A DNA stretch of 64,000 nucleotides from Acinetobacter sp. C26M (GTDB lineage: Bacteria; Pseudomonadota; Gammaproteobacteria; Pseudomonadales; Moraxellaceae): positions 2,542,001 through 2,606,000 of the forward strand of contig NZ_CP098478.1 of NCBI RefSeq assembly GCF_023702675.1, given 5' to 3'. The first letter of the stretch is position 1; each line of letters starts with the position of its first letter. Shown one piece after another: positions 35,778 to 43,903 of this stretch. A model generated the notes under the pieces. That model had not been told where the DNA came from. It saw only the letters and a program-made list of their open reading frames with translations, and searched no databases. Both the position numbers and the translations under genes were made by a program.

Positions 35778-37517
35778 TTACCAATCTGTATTAATCACTA
35801 CTCCTCTGATAAATCCTCTATAATGCTGCCAGTTATTAGAATTAATTAGTTCAAAAACAACCTTGCCCCAAGATTTTTCAGAGTTTATATTTGCGTTAAC
35901 AACTTGATTACCATTAATATTGGTATCATATCTGATAACACTGGAATATCCACCATCACTACAAGACCGAATATATAGATAACCATTGATTATTGATGTT
36001 GGACTAAATACTTCAATATAAACTCTTAAATTTTTTTCAAAACCAATATCTGTAACTAATCTTCCTGCCCCCCCTTTGAAACCAATGCCGCTAACGTAAT
36101 TACCAGTACTAATTAGCATACTGGTTCTATCTGTATCAATGGAACCGTTTTTCAAGACAATTGGATAGGCACCACTACCAATAAATGAGTCATTAGAATC
36201 TAAATCTTTTTTAATAATTTTATTAATAATTTCTTCAATACCCCAATCAGATTGAGCAGTCGAAATTCCACCAAATTTATAGGTTTCTGTCTTCAATTCC
36301 AATTTTGCTTGTTTAGATAAATCAATGGCTAACTGTTGAAATTTAGGATTATCACGTACCGCTGTTGTTATCTGTATATCAGCTTCGCCATCCCAGACAA
36401 AAGCAGCATAATTGCCCTGAGCAACTTTTCCAAAGACTTTACTCGCTGCTACAATCTGATCAGTATCAGCAGCAAAAAAATTAGCATTATCAGTGAATCC
36501 AAACATAGATACACATGGGATAACCTTTACACCTACCTGTGATTTAATCGTCCCATAATCTAACCTAAATTTACTTAGATCATTCTTAACCCGTTGTTGC
36601 ATATCTCCTTGTGAATATCGCATGCTATATGAGTTAATCAAAACCAAATCATAATTCTTAGAATATTTTTGCTCAAAAGGACTATTCATCCAATCTACAG
36701 TAAATAGTGTTTTTCTTGTTAAACCTCTCATTTCAGCAATTTTTTCATCTTGTTGAAGAACAGTCCTTTCTCTAGATACTGGTTCATCTATAACACTATA
36801 TGCCCATAATGCAGGGTAATGATCAACCGATGCCACCCAAGTTGCTAAATTTGCAATGGCATTTGGATCTTGCTCAATGCCTAAAGAAACTTTTAAACCA
36901 GCACTCATTGCATTATTTAAAACATCAAATACATTGCCATCTCTATCCCATCCCATGACTGACATTCCAACATAATGATGTATCATATTAAAACCGAGTT
37001 CCTTTATTGCTAAAAACTCTGATAAATCCCAAGCAGATGAAACATATAACATCCTAATATTATTAGAAGTATCCAAACCATCAATATTTGTTTTAACCAC
37101 TTTACTCCATGTTCCACTTCTACTAGTTGCCTTGGTAGAATCAATTTTCCAACCCCCAATTAATTTTTGTCCTTTCGTCCTTAGACTTTTTTTCACCTTA
37201 TAAGAATCAGAAGATTTTCCATAGATATCAAGACCTGTACTAAACACTAAATTTAAGATATCAGCATTATCAAATGAGCTATCATTTGGTTTGGCACCAG
37301 CCATATCTGGTGTTACTTTATCAAAATTTTGGCGTGTCCATCCATTAAAAACAAAAACACCATCATTAACTCCAGATTTATTAGAATCATAAATAAAAAA
37401 ACCACCACCTCTATTTAATCCTTCATGATAGGATTCCATATAAACCAACTGTCCATTTACAGGCAACTTAATGGACTTTAATTGTGATAAACTTAAAACG
37501 CTTTTTACTTCATTCAT
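35778..37517 (-). CDS. Tailspike-like protein B with TIM-barrel glycosidase domain
   Basis: The 579-residue protein begins with a tailspike-type module: LSQLKSIKLPVNGQLVYMES, GGGFFIYDSNKSGVNDGVFV, then FNGWTRQ. The central part (about residues 145-390) looks like a (beta/alpha)8 glycoside hydrolase, with FNMIHHYVGMSVMGWDRDGN, LKVSLGIEQDP, the candidate acid/base motif AYSVIDEPVSRE, FTVDWMN, LVLINSYSMRY and YAAFVWDGEAD. A beta-rich C-terminal domain follows. There is no signal peptide. AAAGGT precedes ATG 37517. It lies between the two beta-helix genes with a 45-bp gap to gene A. The glycosidase role is inferred from motifs only. Confidence 0.75.
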   Translation of the reverse strand: MNEVKSVLSLSQLKSIKLPVNGQLVYMESYHEGLNRGGGFFIYDSNKSGVNDGVFVFNGWTRQNFDKVTPDMAGAKPNDSSFDNADILNLVFSTGLDIYGKSSDSYKVKKSLRTKGQKLIGGWKIDSTKATSRSGTWSKVVKTNIDGLDTSNNIRMLYVSSAWDLSEFLAIKELGFNMIHHYVGMSVMGWDRDGNVFDVLNNAMSAGLKVSLGIEQDPNAIANLATWVASVDHYPALWAYSVIDEPVSRERTVLQQDEKIAEMRGLTRKTLFTVDWMNSPFEQKYSKNYDLVLINSYSMRYSQGDMQQRVKNDLSKFRLDYGTIKSQVGVKVIPCVSMFGFTDNANFFAADTDQIVAASKVFGKVAQGNYAAFVWDGEADIQITTAVRDNPKFQQLAIDLSKQAKLELKTETYKFGGISTAQSDWGIEEIINKIIKKDLDSNDSFIGSGAYPIVLKNGSIDTDRTSMLISTGNYVSGIGFKGGAGRLVTDIGFEKNLRVYIEVFSPTSIINGYLYIRSCSDGGYSSVIRYDTNINGNQVVNANINSEKSWGKVVFELINSNNWQHYRGFIRGVVINTDW

Positions 37518-37677
37518 ATTTATACCTTTTTTTAAAAATATTAGTCAAAACCACTAAAAGATTAAAAACTATATTAACTATCAGAATTAAAACTCCGACT
37601 TTTCATTTAATTTTTATAAAAACCAACTTCAATTAACTTAATTTCTACTACTCACCTACCTAAAAAGCATAACGACA

Positions 37678-39333
37678 TCAGATTTCTACATAAAGCTTAG
37701 TAAAATCAAAGAAATATGGAATATTCCCTCCTTCAACTATAACAATATCCTTCATTGTAAAAGTAACATCTGAATTCCGCTTGCCAGAAAAAGTTAAAAC
37801 AAATGACATATTCTTCTTATCCAGTATTGATATAAATGTCATAACATTATTTTTCCCGATTTCATAATCTAGTACAGGCTTTCCTTGACCACATAAGTGC
37901 ATGCTCATTTTCAACCCATTATTTTCACTTATAAATTTATAACTAAATAAAGCTGAAACTCTATCCCCTTTAAACCCAACTGTTGTTTTAAATGGTACAG
38001 TAAGATAATAAATACTTGACCCAGAAGGTATTGTTACATTTAAATCATTCTCATATGGAACAAAAGCACAGCCAACCACAGGATTATTAACAAGTTGGAT
38101 TCCATTGTTTTCAAAAATATAAGATCGTTTTACCAACACACTAGGAAATCTAGTTATTTTCCTACCTTCAACCAAATTAAATTGCCCACTATCTTGTATT
38201 TTTGCATTCGATCCTGAATTACCAAATATAAAATTTGATGATGTTGTAGAATCTTCAACATTCAGACCATAATCTACATTTACATTTTTAAAATAATTTC
38301 TATTTGCACCAAGTCTAAACTCAACCCATTTATTGTTTATTGTTGGTTGATATTCTATAAAAATAATACCATCAAAAACATTATCTACTGAACCATTCCC
38401 TAGTGTGACACCATTGCCTTGAAGACCTGTCATATAAAAATTTGAAAATTTATTTCTTATAAATGCACCATCAAATACATACAATGTACTTTGAGAAAAA
38501 TTAAGACTAGGCGCTCCAGAACCCAAAGTCCATGACTCACCAGTAAAAAAGGAAAACTCATTGCCATAAATAGTTCCATTATTAGGATTCACAAAAATAT
38601 GAGTTTCATCTGTAGTTTTTGTAAAAATACGATCAAATTTTAGACCAAATATACTACGATTAGGGCTAGCAATTAATGCAATAGGAAAACCATCTTTATC
38701 ATTTACATCTCCGCTCGTTAATTGACAATTTGTAATTGTCCCATCAGTAATATTCCCCCTACTAATATTAGAATTAGTTATAAATTTGATACCGGCTGAG
38801 CGAACAGACCAAATATGATCAATTTCTATATTTTCTACATCCCCTGAATTTGGGTGTGTTGGATTGACCAATATAGCGGCATTAAGACAAGCTGTTGCTT
38901 GAATTTTTTTAAAAATTGAATTCCGACATCCTCCAACATGTATACCATTCATTTTTTTATGATAAATACCGTTTAAATAAAAATTTTCAATATAATATTC
39001 ATCCTGCCCTTCATGATCTGTAGATAATAAATCCACCCCATTAAATTCGTCTAAAGCAATAAGATAAGGCTGTGATAAACCAATAAATCTAATTTTTGCT
39101 GGGACATTAATTGTTTTGCCAATAAAGTAAAATGCAAATGGAGCTAAAACATCCTTTCTATTCTCATAAGCATAATTTAAAGCTTCTTGAATATAATTAG
39201 AAACATCGCCAACAAGTATCTTTGAACGATTATAATCACTGATGTTTACATAATATTCTTCAGGTATAAAATCAAAAAGTGATATAAAACCATTTTTATT
39301 TACAAAAAAATCATTAGCTTTATTTAAACTCAT
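37678..39333 (-). CDS. Tailspike-like right-handed beta-helix protein C
   Basis: The 551-residue product opens like pectate-lyase-type tailspikes: FISLFDFIPEEYY, DVSNYIQEALNYAYENRKDV, APFAFYFIGKTINVPAKIRF, then IGLS. Beta-helix turns follow (YIENFYLNGIYHKKMNGIHV, GCRNSIFKKIQATACLNAAI, VENIEIDHIWSVRSAGIKFI, NGTIYGNEFSFFTG). The last about 150 residues look like a separate beta-sandwich. There is no signal peptide or membrane segment. A TAGG-type Shine-Dalgarno precedes ATG 39333. It is the first of three tandem AT-rich genes, next to the tRNA-Val gene. Function is inferred to be surface-polysaccharide recognition or cleavage. Confidence 0.72.
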   Translation of the reverse strand: MSLNKANDFFVNKNGFISLFDFIPEEYYVNISDYNRSKILVGDVSNYIQEALNYAYENRKDVLAPFAFYFIGKTINVPAKIRFIGLSQPYLIALDEFNGVDLLSTDHEGQDEYYIENFYLNGIYHKKMNGIHVGGCRNSIFKKIQATACLNAAILVNPTHPNSGDVENIEIDHIWSVRSAGIKFITNSNISRGNITDGTITNCQLTSGDVNDKDGFPIALIASPNRSIFGLKFDRIFTKTTDETHIFVNPNNGTIYGNEFSFFTGESWTLGSGAPSLNFSQSTLYVFDGAFIRNKFSNFYMTGLQGNGVTLGNGSVDNVFDGIIFIEYQPTINNKWVEFRLGANRNYFKNVNVDYGLNVEDSTTSSNFIFGNSGSNAKIQDSGQFNLVEGRKITRFPSVLVKRSYIFENNGIQLVNNPVVGCAFVPYENDLNVTIPSGSSIYYLTVPFKTTVGFKGDRVSALFSYKFISENNGLKMSMHLCGQGKPVLDYEIGKNNVMTFISILDKKNMSFVLTFSGKRNSDVTFTMKDIVIVEGGNIPYFFDFTKLYVEI

Positions 39334-39476
39334 AAAAAACCTATTACATTTATAATTTTTTTAAATTATCATATTTTTTTTGTGAAATAAAAATTCAACT
39401 TATACTGATTCTATATATTTTATATTCTTTTAATTCTTACACCGAACTACATTTTTGCTTGAATGGATATTAAAAA

Positions 39477-39503
39477 ATAAAAACCCACCTATTAAGGTGG
39501 GTT
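39477..39503 (-). terminator. Terminator of tRNA-Val
   Basis: Arms AACCCACCT (39482-39490) and AGGTGGGTT (39495-39503) with loop ATTA form a perfect 9-bp stem. On the minus strand it is followed by TTTATTTTTTA. Confidence 0.85.
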
Positions 39504-39529
39504 GTAAATCGCTGATAAAGCGTAATTTT

Positions 39530-39606
39530 TGGTAGGTATATCCAGACTCGAACTGGAGACCTCTACGATGTCAACGTAGCGCTCTAACCAACTGAGCTAT
39601 ACACCT
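39530..39606 (-). tRNA. tRNA-Val (anticodon GAC)
   Basis: On the minus strand the acceptor arms AGGTGTA and TATACCT pair with one G-U. The D arm is GCTCAGTTGGTTAGAGC. The anticodon stem-loop CTACGTTGACATCGTAG carries anticodon GAC (valine). The T arm contains GTTCGAGTC, and CCA is encoded. Length is 77 nt. The gene borders the tailspike-like island. Confidence 0.97.
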
Positions 39607-39618
39607 AGAATGAGAAGC

Positions 39619-39647
39619 ATCATATTCATTTTTTATCAGCTTCACAA
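39619..39647 (-). promoter_or_regulatory. Promoter of tRNA-Val
   Basis: TTGTGA (39647-39642) and TATGAT (39624-39619) are separated by 17 bases on the minus strand, 12 bases before the mature tRNA end. The -35 overlaps the stop codon of the transglutaminase gene. Confidence 0.65.
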
Positions 39648-41630
39648 GTTTTTTTGAGATTGTTTCAGTGCAATTGCGCAGTCTTTAAGCAAGCGCTTAA
39701 AATCTTGAGTATTTGCGCTATCCTGCTGCTCTAAAAAAACAATTTGTTGATATAACACAATCGCTTGCTCAAATACCCGTTTGTCTTCAACTTGAGCTGC
39801 CAAACGCCGCATCCACACTTGAAAAGTTTCTGCTGCTTGCTTATGTAAAGCCTTTGGCAACTGCATTTGCAACTTATTAATTGCTCTTTGAGTATTGGTC
39901 TGCTGTCTTGTTTGCTTCCACCAATAGATACCCGCATAAACCAGCAAAATAGCGATTACACCAATAATCAAAACAATCGCATATGCATAACTTGAATCCA
40001 GCCCTAAGCGAGACAGCCAGTTTTTCTGCTTTTCTGCATCGTAACCAACGACTTTACTTTGCCATTGATAACTTAAATAATCACTCCAAATCCGCATATT
40101 TTTTAGAAACTTAAATTGTTGCAAACGCCAAGCTTTACTTTCATCCCCCCATACAGTTTGATCTTGTGCCAAATAATCCTGCATGCCCGTATCAATTCGT
40201 TGCGGTGCAATCATGGCTGTCGGATCAATTCTTTTCCATTTTCCATCTAGATAGACCTCACTCCAAGCGTGCGCATCAAGTTGTCGAACCTCCCAACTTT
40301 GCCCATCAGGCGCCAGTTGACCGCCTTGATAGCCAGTCACTACACGTGCTGGAATTCCAACATAACGCATTAGCATGACAAAACTAGACGCATAATGCTC
40401 GCAAAAGCCCTTGCGGCTGGAAAACAAGAACTGATCAATACGATCGCCACCTAAAGTCCCTGGTGTTAAGGTATAAACAAAACCATTTTTTCGGTACCAT
40501 GACAGCACAGATTGTAGATATAGTTCAGGTTGCTTCTGACTTTTTTCAAACAGCCCATGCGCCAATTGCTGCGCTTTAAGATCCCGCCCCTCATCAAAAT
40601 TAAGATTTAACTCAAGCTGTCGCTGCGACAAGGAAACCCTTTCAGCCGACATCCTTCCGAGCCAACGCATTTGTATCGGTACATTACGCTTAACTAATTT
40701 AGTTGGACGAATACTATTGTCTTGATACAACTGCAAATAGCGTTCTTGAGGAATCGAATATTCCAAGCCCATGATCCAACTGGCTTGCTCGTCAGCTGCC
40801 AAATATTGATAAAACACGCTCCGTGGTGTGGACTGTTCACTTTTGATTTGCTGATTAAAAAAACTGCTGGTCCATGTGGTTCCATCATATTGATCTAAAA
40901 CCAAGGCTCGCCAATATAGTTCTGACCGATTTGGAAATTGCGACATATTTGCCACTACTCGAAAGGCCAAAGCCGAGGACTGCGATAATTGTGCAATATC
41001 CCCAGGTGACATACGATCACTAATCCCGGTAGTGGCCTGATTACTCTGAATTGGAACTGCCCACAATGGCGGTAAGCGCGGAAAGAAAATAAATAAGATC
41101 AGAAAGAAAGGAATTGCAATGCCTACAAATTTAAAAATTTGCTTCACATCTTGTTTAAATTGATTGGATGATAATTTCGTCTGACTAAATAATCCTGTCT
41201 GTATGCGATAAAGACCGACTAAACACATTACAAAGGCTGTAAATACAATTAGTGCCATCCAAAAAGCTTGGCTATGTAACAATAGGCTGGCACTGACAAA
41301 TAGAGCAAAATTAAAGACAATCAATAAATCACGGGTGTTTTTGGCTTCTAAACATTTGGCAAATAAACAGGTACTTAAAAAGGCGACGCCCGCTTCTACC
41401 CCTAGGATGGTTTGATAATTGATATAAACAATACCCAAGGACAATAGAATAAAAATCACCAAAAACCATTTTGGAAAAGGCAGCCAGCTCTGTTTACGAT
41501 ATCTCCGAACCAATAACAACCAAACCACCGCCCATAATCCCGTTAAAGCAGCAGGTGCAAAAGCGATTTGCCCAAGTAATACGAAAGCCAAGACAGCTAA
41601 AACACAGAAATAGATTTGTTTAGTCATCAT
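39642..41630 (-). CDS. Transglutaminase-like membrane protein (TgpA/DUF3488 type)
   Basis: The 662-residue protein has about six N-terminal membrane helices (to residue about 190), a periplasmic transglutaminase-like domain (about 340-490) and a further membrane helix near 555. A cytoplasmic DUF4129-like tail follows. The catalytic triad is visible: Cys in SRKGFCEHYASSFVMLM, His in VRQLDAHAWSEVYL and Asp in WKRIDPTAM. The P. aeruginosa relative TgpA is a membrane transglutaminase of unresolved natural substrate. It ends the MoxR-DUF58-transglutaminase operon, starting with ATG that shares one base with the DUF58 stop (TAATG). Confidence 0.92.
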   Translation of the reverse strand: MMTKQIYFCVLAVLAFVLLGQIAFAPAALTGLWAVVWLLLVRRYRKQSWLPFPKWFLVIFILLSLGIVYINYQTILGVEAGVAFLSTCLFAKCLEAKNTRDLLIVFNFALFVSASLLLHSQAFWMALIVFTAFVMCLVGLYRIQTGLFSQTKLSSNQFKQDVKQIFKFVGIAIPFFLILFIFFPRLPPLWAVPIQSNQATTGISDRMSPGDIAQLSQSSALAFRVVANMSQFPNRSELYWRALVLDQYDGTTWTSSFFNQQIKSEQSTPRSVFYQYLAADEQASWIMGLEYSIPQERYLQLYQDNSIRPTKLVKRNVPIQMRWLGRMSAERVSLSQRQLELNLNFDEGRDLKAQQLAHGLFEKSQKQPELYLQSVLSWYRKNGFVYTLTPGTLGGDRIDQFLFSSRKGFCEHYASSFVMLMRYVGIPARVVTGYQGGQLAPDGQSWEVRQLDAHAWSEVYLDGKWKRIDPTAMIAPQRIDTGMQDYLAQDQTVWGDESKAWRLQQFKFLKNMRIWSDYLSYQWQSKVVGYDAEKQKNWLSRLGLDSSYAYAIVLIIGVIAILLVYAGIYWWKQTRQQTNTQRAINKLQMQLPKALHKQAAETFQVWMRRLAAQVEDKRVFEQAIVLYQQIVFLEQQDSANTQDFKRLLKDCAIALKQSQKNL

Positions 41631-42547
41631 TATGCCTGCGCTAATAAAAGTTTTGCTCTAATTAACTGAGATTTTCCCTGCCCGCTTTCCAAGCGTGTAT
41701 GCGGCAAAATAAGTGCGTAATCATCACCTAACTGTTCACATTGCTCGACCAACCCCATCATAAAACTTAATTTATCTTCATGGCTTTGAGCTGGGATCTG
41801 CTGATAGTCAATTTCCAAATGCTGGTGATTGGCCTGAGCTTCAAATATTTTGATCAGAAATCCCTGTCCACGTGCGACCTGTTTCCATGCCACATTTTGA
41901 TAAGAATCACCGTATTGAAAGCCACGCAACTCTTTAAATTCATCTAAGCTATCTTGGGCTGAAGTCGGCTTATTTTTGTGCTCTTTCTGCCAGTCATAGC
42001 CCTTTGGGGCAACCCAGACTTTATGTTTTGGATATAAATAAGTCCATGCGCGGACTAATCCTAATGGATAAGTAGAATAAATTTTAACGGCACCAAATTC
42101 ATAGAGTCCGCGTTTATCTGGCATAACGGCAAGCTCAACACTGTGTTGTGTCTGATCGGTATAAATCAATTGCTCTTGCGTTTGCCACTGAACTCTTAGA
42201 TAACGTGCTGCCCCTACGGGTTGTTTCAACACTAATTTTAAGAAAAGTGTCTGATCAACCTGCCCAACCTCAGGCATCACAACATCAATTTGTAAATCAT
42301 GTAATTGCTTAAAAGTCAGATAAAAACTAATACACAGAATGGCGCTGATTAAAAAACAAAATCCTAAAATCAGGTTATTGGCATAGTTAATGCCGGCAAT
42401 AAAGGTAATTAGAATCAGGACCAGATATAGAAAACCTTGTTTATAGATAAAAACCAAAACATCCTTTTGTCGTAGGGTTTTACTACGATCCACTTGGAAA
42501 CGTTTTGCGATCCATTGATTGACCTGTTGTTTAAGTCCTGTTTGCAT
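41630..42547 (-). CDS. DUF58-domain membrane protein
   Basis: The 305-residue protein has two membrane helices (about residues 32-80: LYLVLILITFIAGINYANNL, LILGFCFLISAILCISFYL). The conserved DUF58 block (about 195-230) reads LDEFKELRGFQYGDSYQNVA, then WKQVARGQGFLIKIFE. DUF58 proteins are regularly encoded with MoxR ATPases and transglutaminases, where they are thought to act in assembly or maturation at the cell envelope. It lies 13 bases after the MoxR gene and overlaps the next gene by one base. The biochemical role is unknown. Confidence 0.92.
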   Translation of the reverse strand: MQTGLKQQVNQWIAKRFQVDRSKTLRQKDVLVFIYKQGFLYLVLILITFIAGINYANNLILGFCFLISAILCISFYLTFKQLHDLQIDVVMPEVGQVDQTLFLKLVLKQPVGAARYLRVQWQTQEQLIYTDQTQHSVELAVMPDKRGLYEFGAVKIYSTYPLGLVRAWTYLYPKHKVWVAPKGYDWQKEHKNKPTSAQDSLDEFKELRGFQYGDSYQNVAWKQVARGQGFLIKIFEAQANHQHLEIDYQQIPAQSHEDKLSFMMGLVEQCEQLGDDYALILPHTRLESGQGKSQLIRAKLLLAQA

Positions 42548-42560
42548 AGTCTATACTCAC

Positions 42561-43520
42561 CTACAATGCATCAACAGACTGCAACAGTTGTTTTACCTCC
42601 ATCTCCCCCAAACTTAAACGATGTGCAACCACAGCAACAAATACCGTCTGTACATCATCCGTGGTCACGAAGCTACGCCCTTCAACCAACGCATAAGCTT
42701 GTGCTGCAGCTTTCAGTGCCAATACTCCACGTGTAGACAGGCCATGGCGTTGTTTACGTGTTTCCGCAGCTAAGTCTAAAATATAATTAAGTACGGTGTC
42801 ACTCAGGAAGATCTGTTTGGCCAATTCACGTAAATGTAAAATATCGGCTTGGTTAAATACGGCATCTAATTGATGAATCAGGACTTGGCGTGAGCTTTGT
42901 TGTAACAGTAATTTTTCTGCTTGACGAGAGGGATAACCCAATGACAATCGCATCAAAAAACGGTCTAGTTGAGACTCTGGCAATGCATAAGTTCCACTTT
43001 GAAAGAGTGGGTTTTGCGTAGCGAGTACCCAAAAAGGTTGTGGCAATTCATAATGCACGCCATCTACAGTGACAGCCCCTTCTTCCATCGCTTCCAACAA
43101 AGCACTTTGAGTTTTGGGGCTACAGCGGTTAATTTCATCTGCGAGGAGGATTTGAGTAAAAACAGGGCCTTGCTTAAACTCAAATACATGTTCTTTCTGG
43201 TTAAAAATATTGATGCCAATCACATCACTGGCCAACATATCATTGGTGAATTGAATTCGCTGAAAATGTAATCCAGCCAAACGAGCCAAAGCACTGGCTA
43301 AAGTTGTTTTGCCGAGTCCTGGTAAATCTTCAAATAATACATGACCGCCTGCCAGTAAACAGGTCAGAGCCAGTTTGGTTTGTTGTGGCTTATCCAAAAT
43401 AAGCTGATTAACTTCAATTAAAAAGTGCTCAACCTTTTGACCGAAGCTTTTAATATCTTGTTCTAATGCTTGGTTTTGTCGTTTTTTGTCTTGAATTGAA
43501 GCCTGATCCGCGCCCCACAT
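42561..43520 (-). CDS. MoxR-family AAA+ ATPase
   Basis: MoxR ATPases act as chaperone-like remodelers. The product carries Walker A (LFEDLPGLGKTTLASALARL), Walker B (ILLADEINRCSPKTQSALLE), sensor 1 (PFWVLATQNP) and a lid domain with RKQRHGLSTRGVLALKAAAQ. ATG 43520 (319 residues) is preferred over ATG 43559: GGGGA lies 7 bases before it, and the upstream ATG falls inside the terminator hairpin of the preceding gene. It leads the operon with DUF58 and transglutaminase genes, the usual MoxR-cluster arrangement. Confidence 0.93.
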   Translation of the reverse strand: MWGADQASIQDKKRQNQALEQDIKSFGQKVEHFLIEVNQLILDKPQQTKLALTCLLAGGHVLFEDLPGLGKTTLASALARLAGLHFQRIQFTNDMLASDVIGINIFNQKEHVFEFKQGPVFTQILLADEINRCSPKTQSALLEAMEEGAVTVDGVHYELPQPFWVLATQNPLFQSGTYALPESQLDRFLMRLSLGYPSRQAEKLLLQQSSRQVLIHQLDAVFNQADILHLRELAKQIFLSDTVLNYILDLAAETRKQRHGLSTRGVLALKAAAQAYALVEGRSFVTTDDVQTVFVAVVAHRLSLGEMEVKQLLQSVDAL

Positions 43521-43537
43521 AATTTTATCCCCAAAAT

Positions 43538-43569
43538 AAAACAGTGCATGTTTCAACATACACTGTTTT
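43538..43569 (-). terminator. Terminator between ybdD and moxR-type operon
   Basis: AAAACAGTG (43538-43546) pairs with CACTGTTTT (43561-43569), with a further ATGTT/AACAT inner stem. On the minus strand TTTTATTTT follows. It would end the cstA-ybdD transcript. Confidence 0.75.
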
Positions 43570-43598
43570 GGTTTTTTTTCAACGAAATCAATTGATTT

Positions 43599-43901
43599 CT
43601 AGCAAGGGCATTTTTTCATATTGCCACCCGCAGAAGGATAACGTGCATCGATACAATGTCGATAAAAAGTCTTTGCATCCATCGGGGTTAGATCAGGATG
43701 ATGCGCTTTCATATGCTGCACATAAGTTTCATAATCTGGCACACCGACCATCAACCGAAAACTCTGCTGCAAACGCTGCCATAACACAGCAATACGCGAC
43801 CAATTTTTCGGTGATAAAAGCAAATGTTTTTGCGACATGATAGTGAATTTAATAATCTTCACAATCACCGCACTGCCTTGTCGAGCAATTTTAAAATCCA
43901 T
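43599..43901 (-). CDS. ybdD: YbdD/YjiX family protein (CstA partner)
   Basis: The 100-residue protein has the YbdD/YjiX core in its last about 75 residues: LWQRLQQSFRLMVGVPDYET, YVQHMKAHHPDLTPMDAKTF, YRHCIDARYPSAGG, then a CPC ending. Family members are usually about 65 residues. This one has an N-terminal extension, but AAAGGAGA lies about 6 bases before ATG 43901, so the long form is favoured over ATG 43838, which lacks a Shine-Dalgarno. It begins 2 bases after the cstA stop. In E. coli cstA-ybdD and btsT-yjiX, the small protein is required for transporter activity. Confidence 0.9.
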   Translation of the reverse strand: MDFKIARQGSAVIVKIIKFTIMSQKHLLLSPKNWSRIAVLWQRLQQSFRLMVGVPDYETYVQHMKAHHPDLTPMDAKTFYRHCIDARYPSAGGNMKKCPC

Positions 43902-43903
43902 TG

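Noticed and set aside
33616..39606. Prophage or integrative element with tRNA-Val attachment site
   Set aside because: The island borders a tRNA gene, but there is no integrase and I found no second copy of the tRNA 3' end on the far side.
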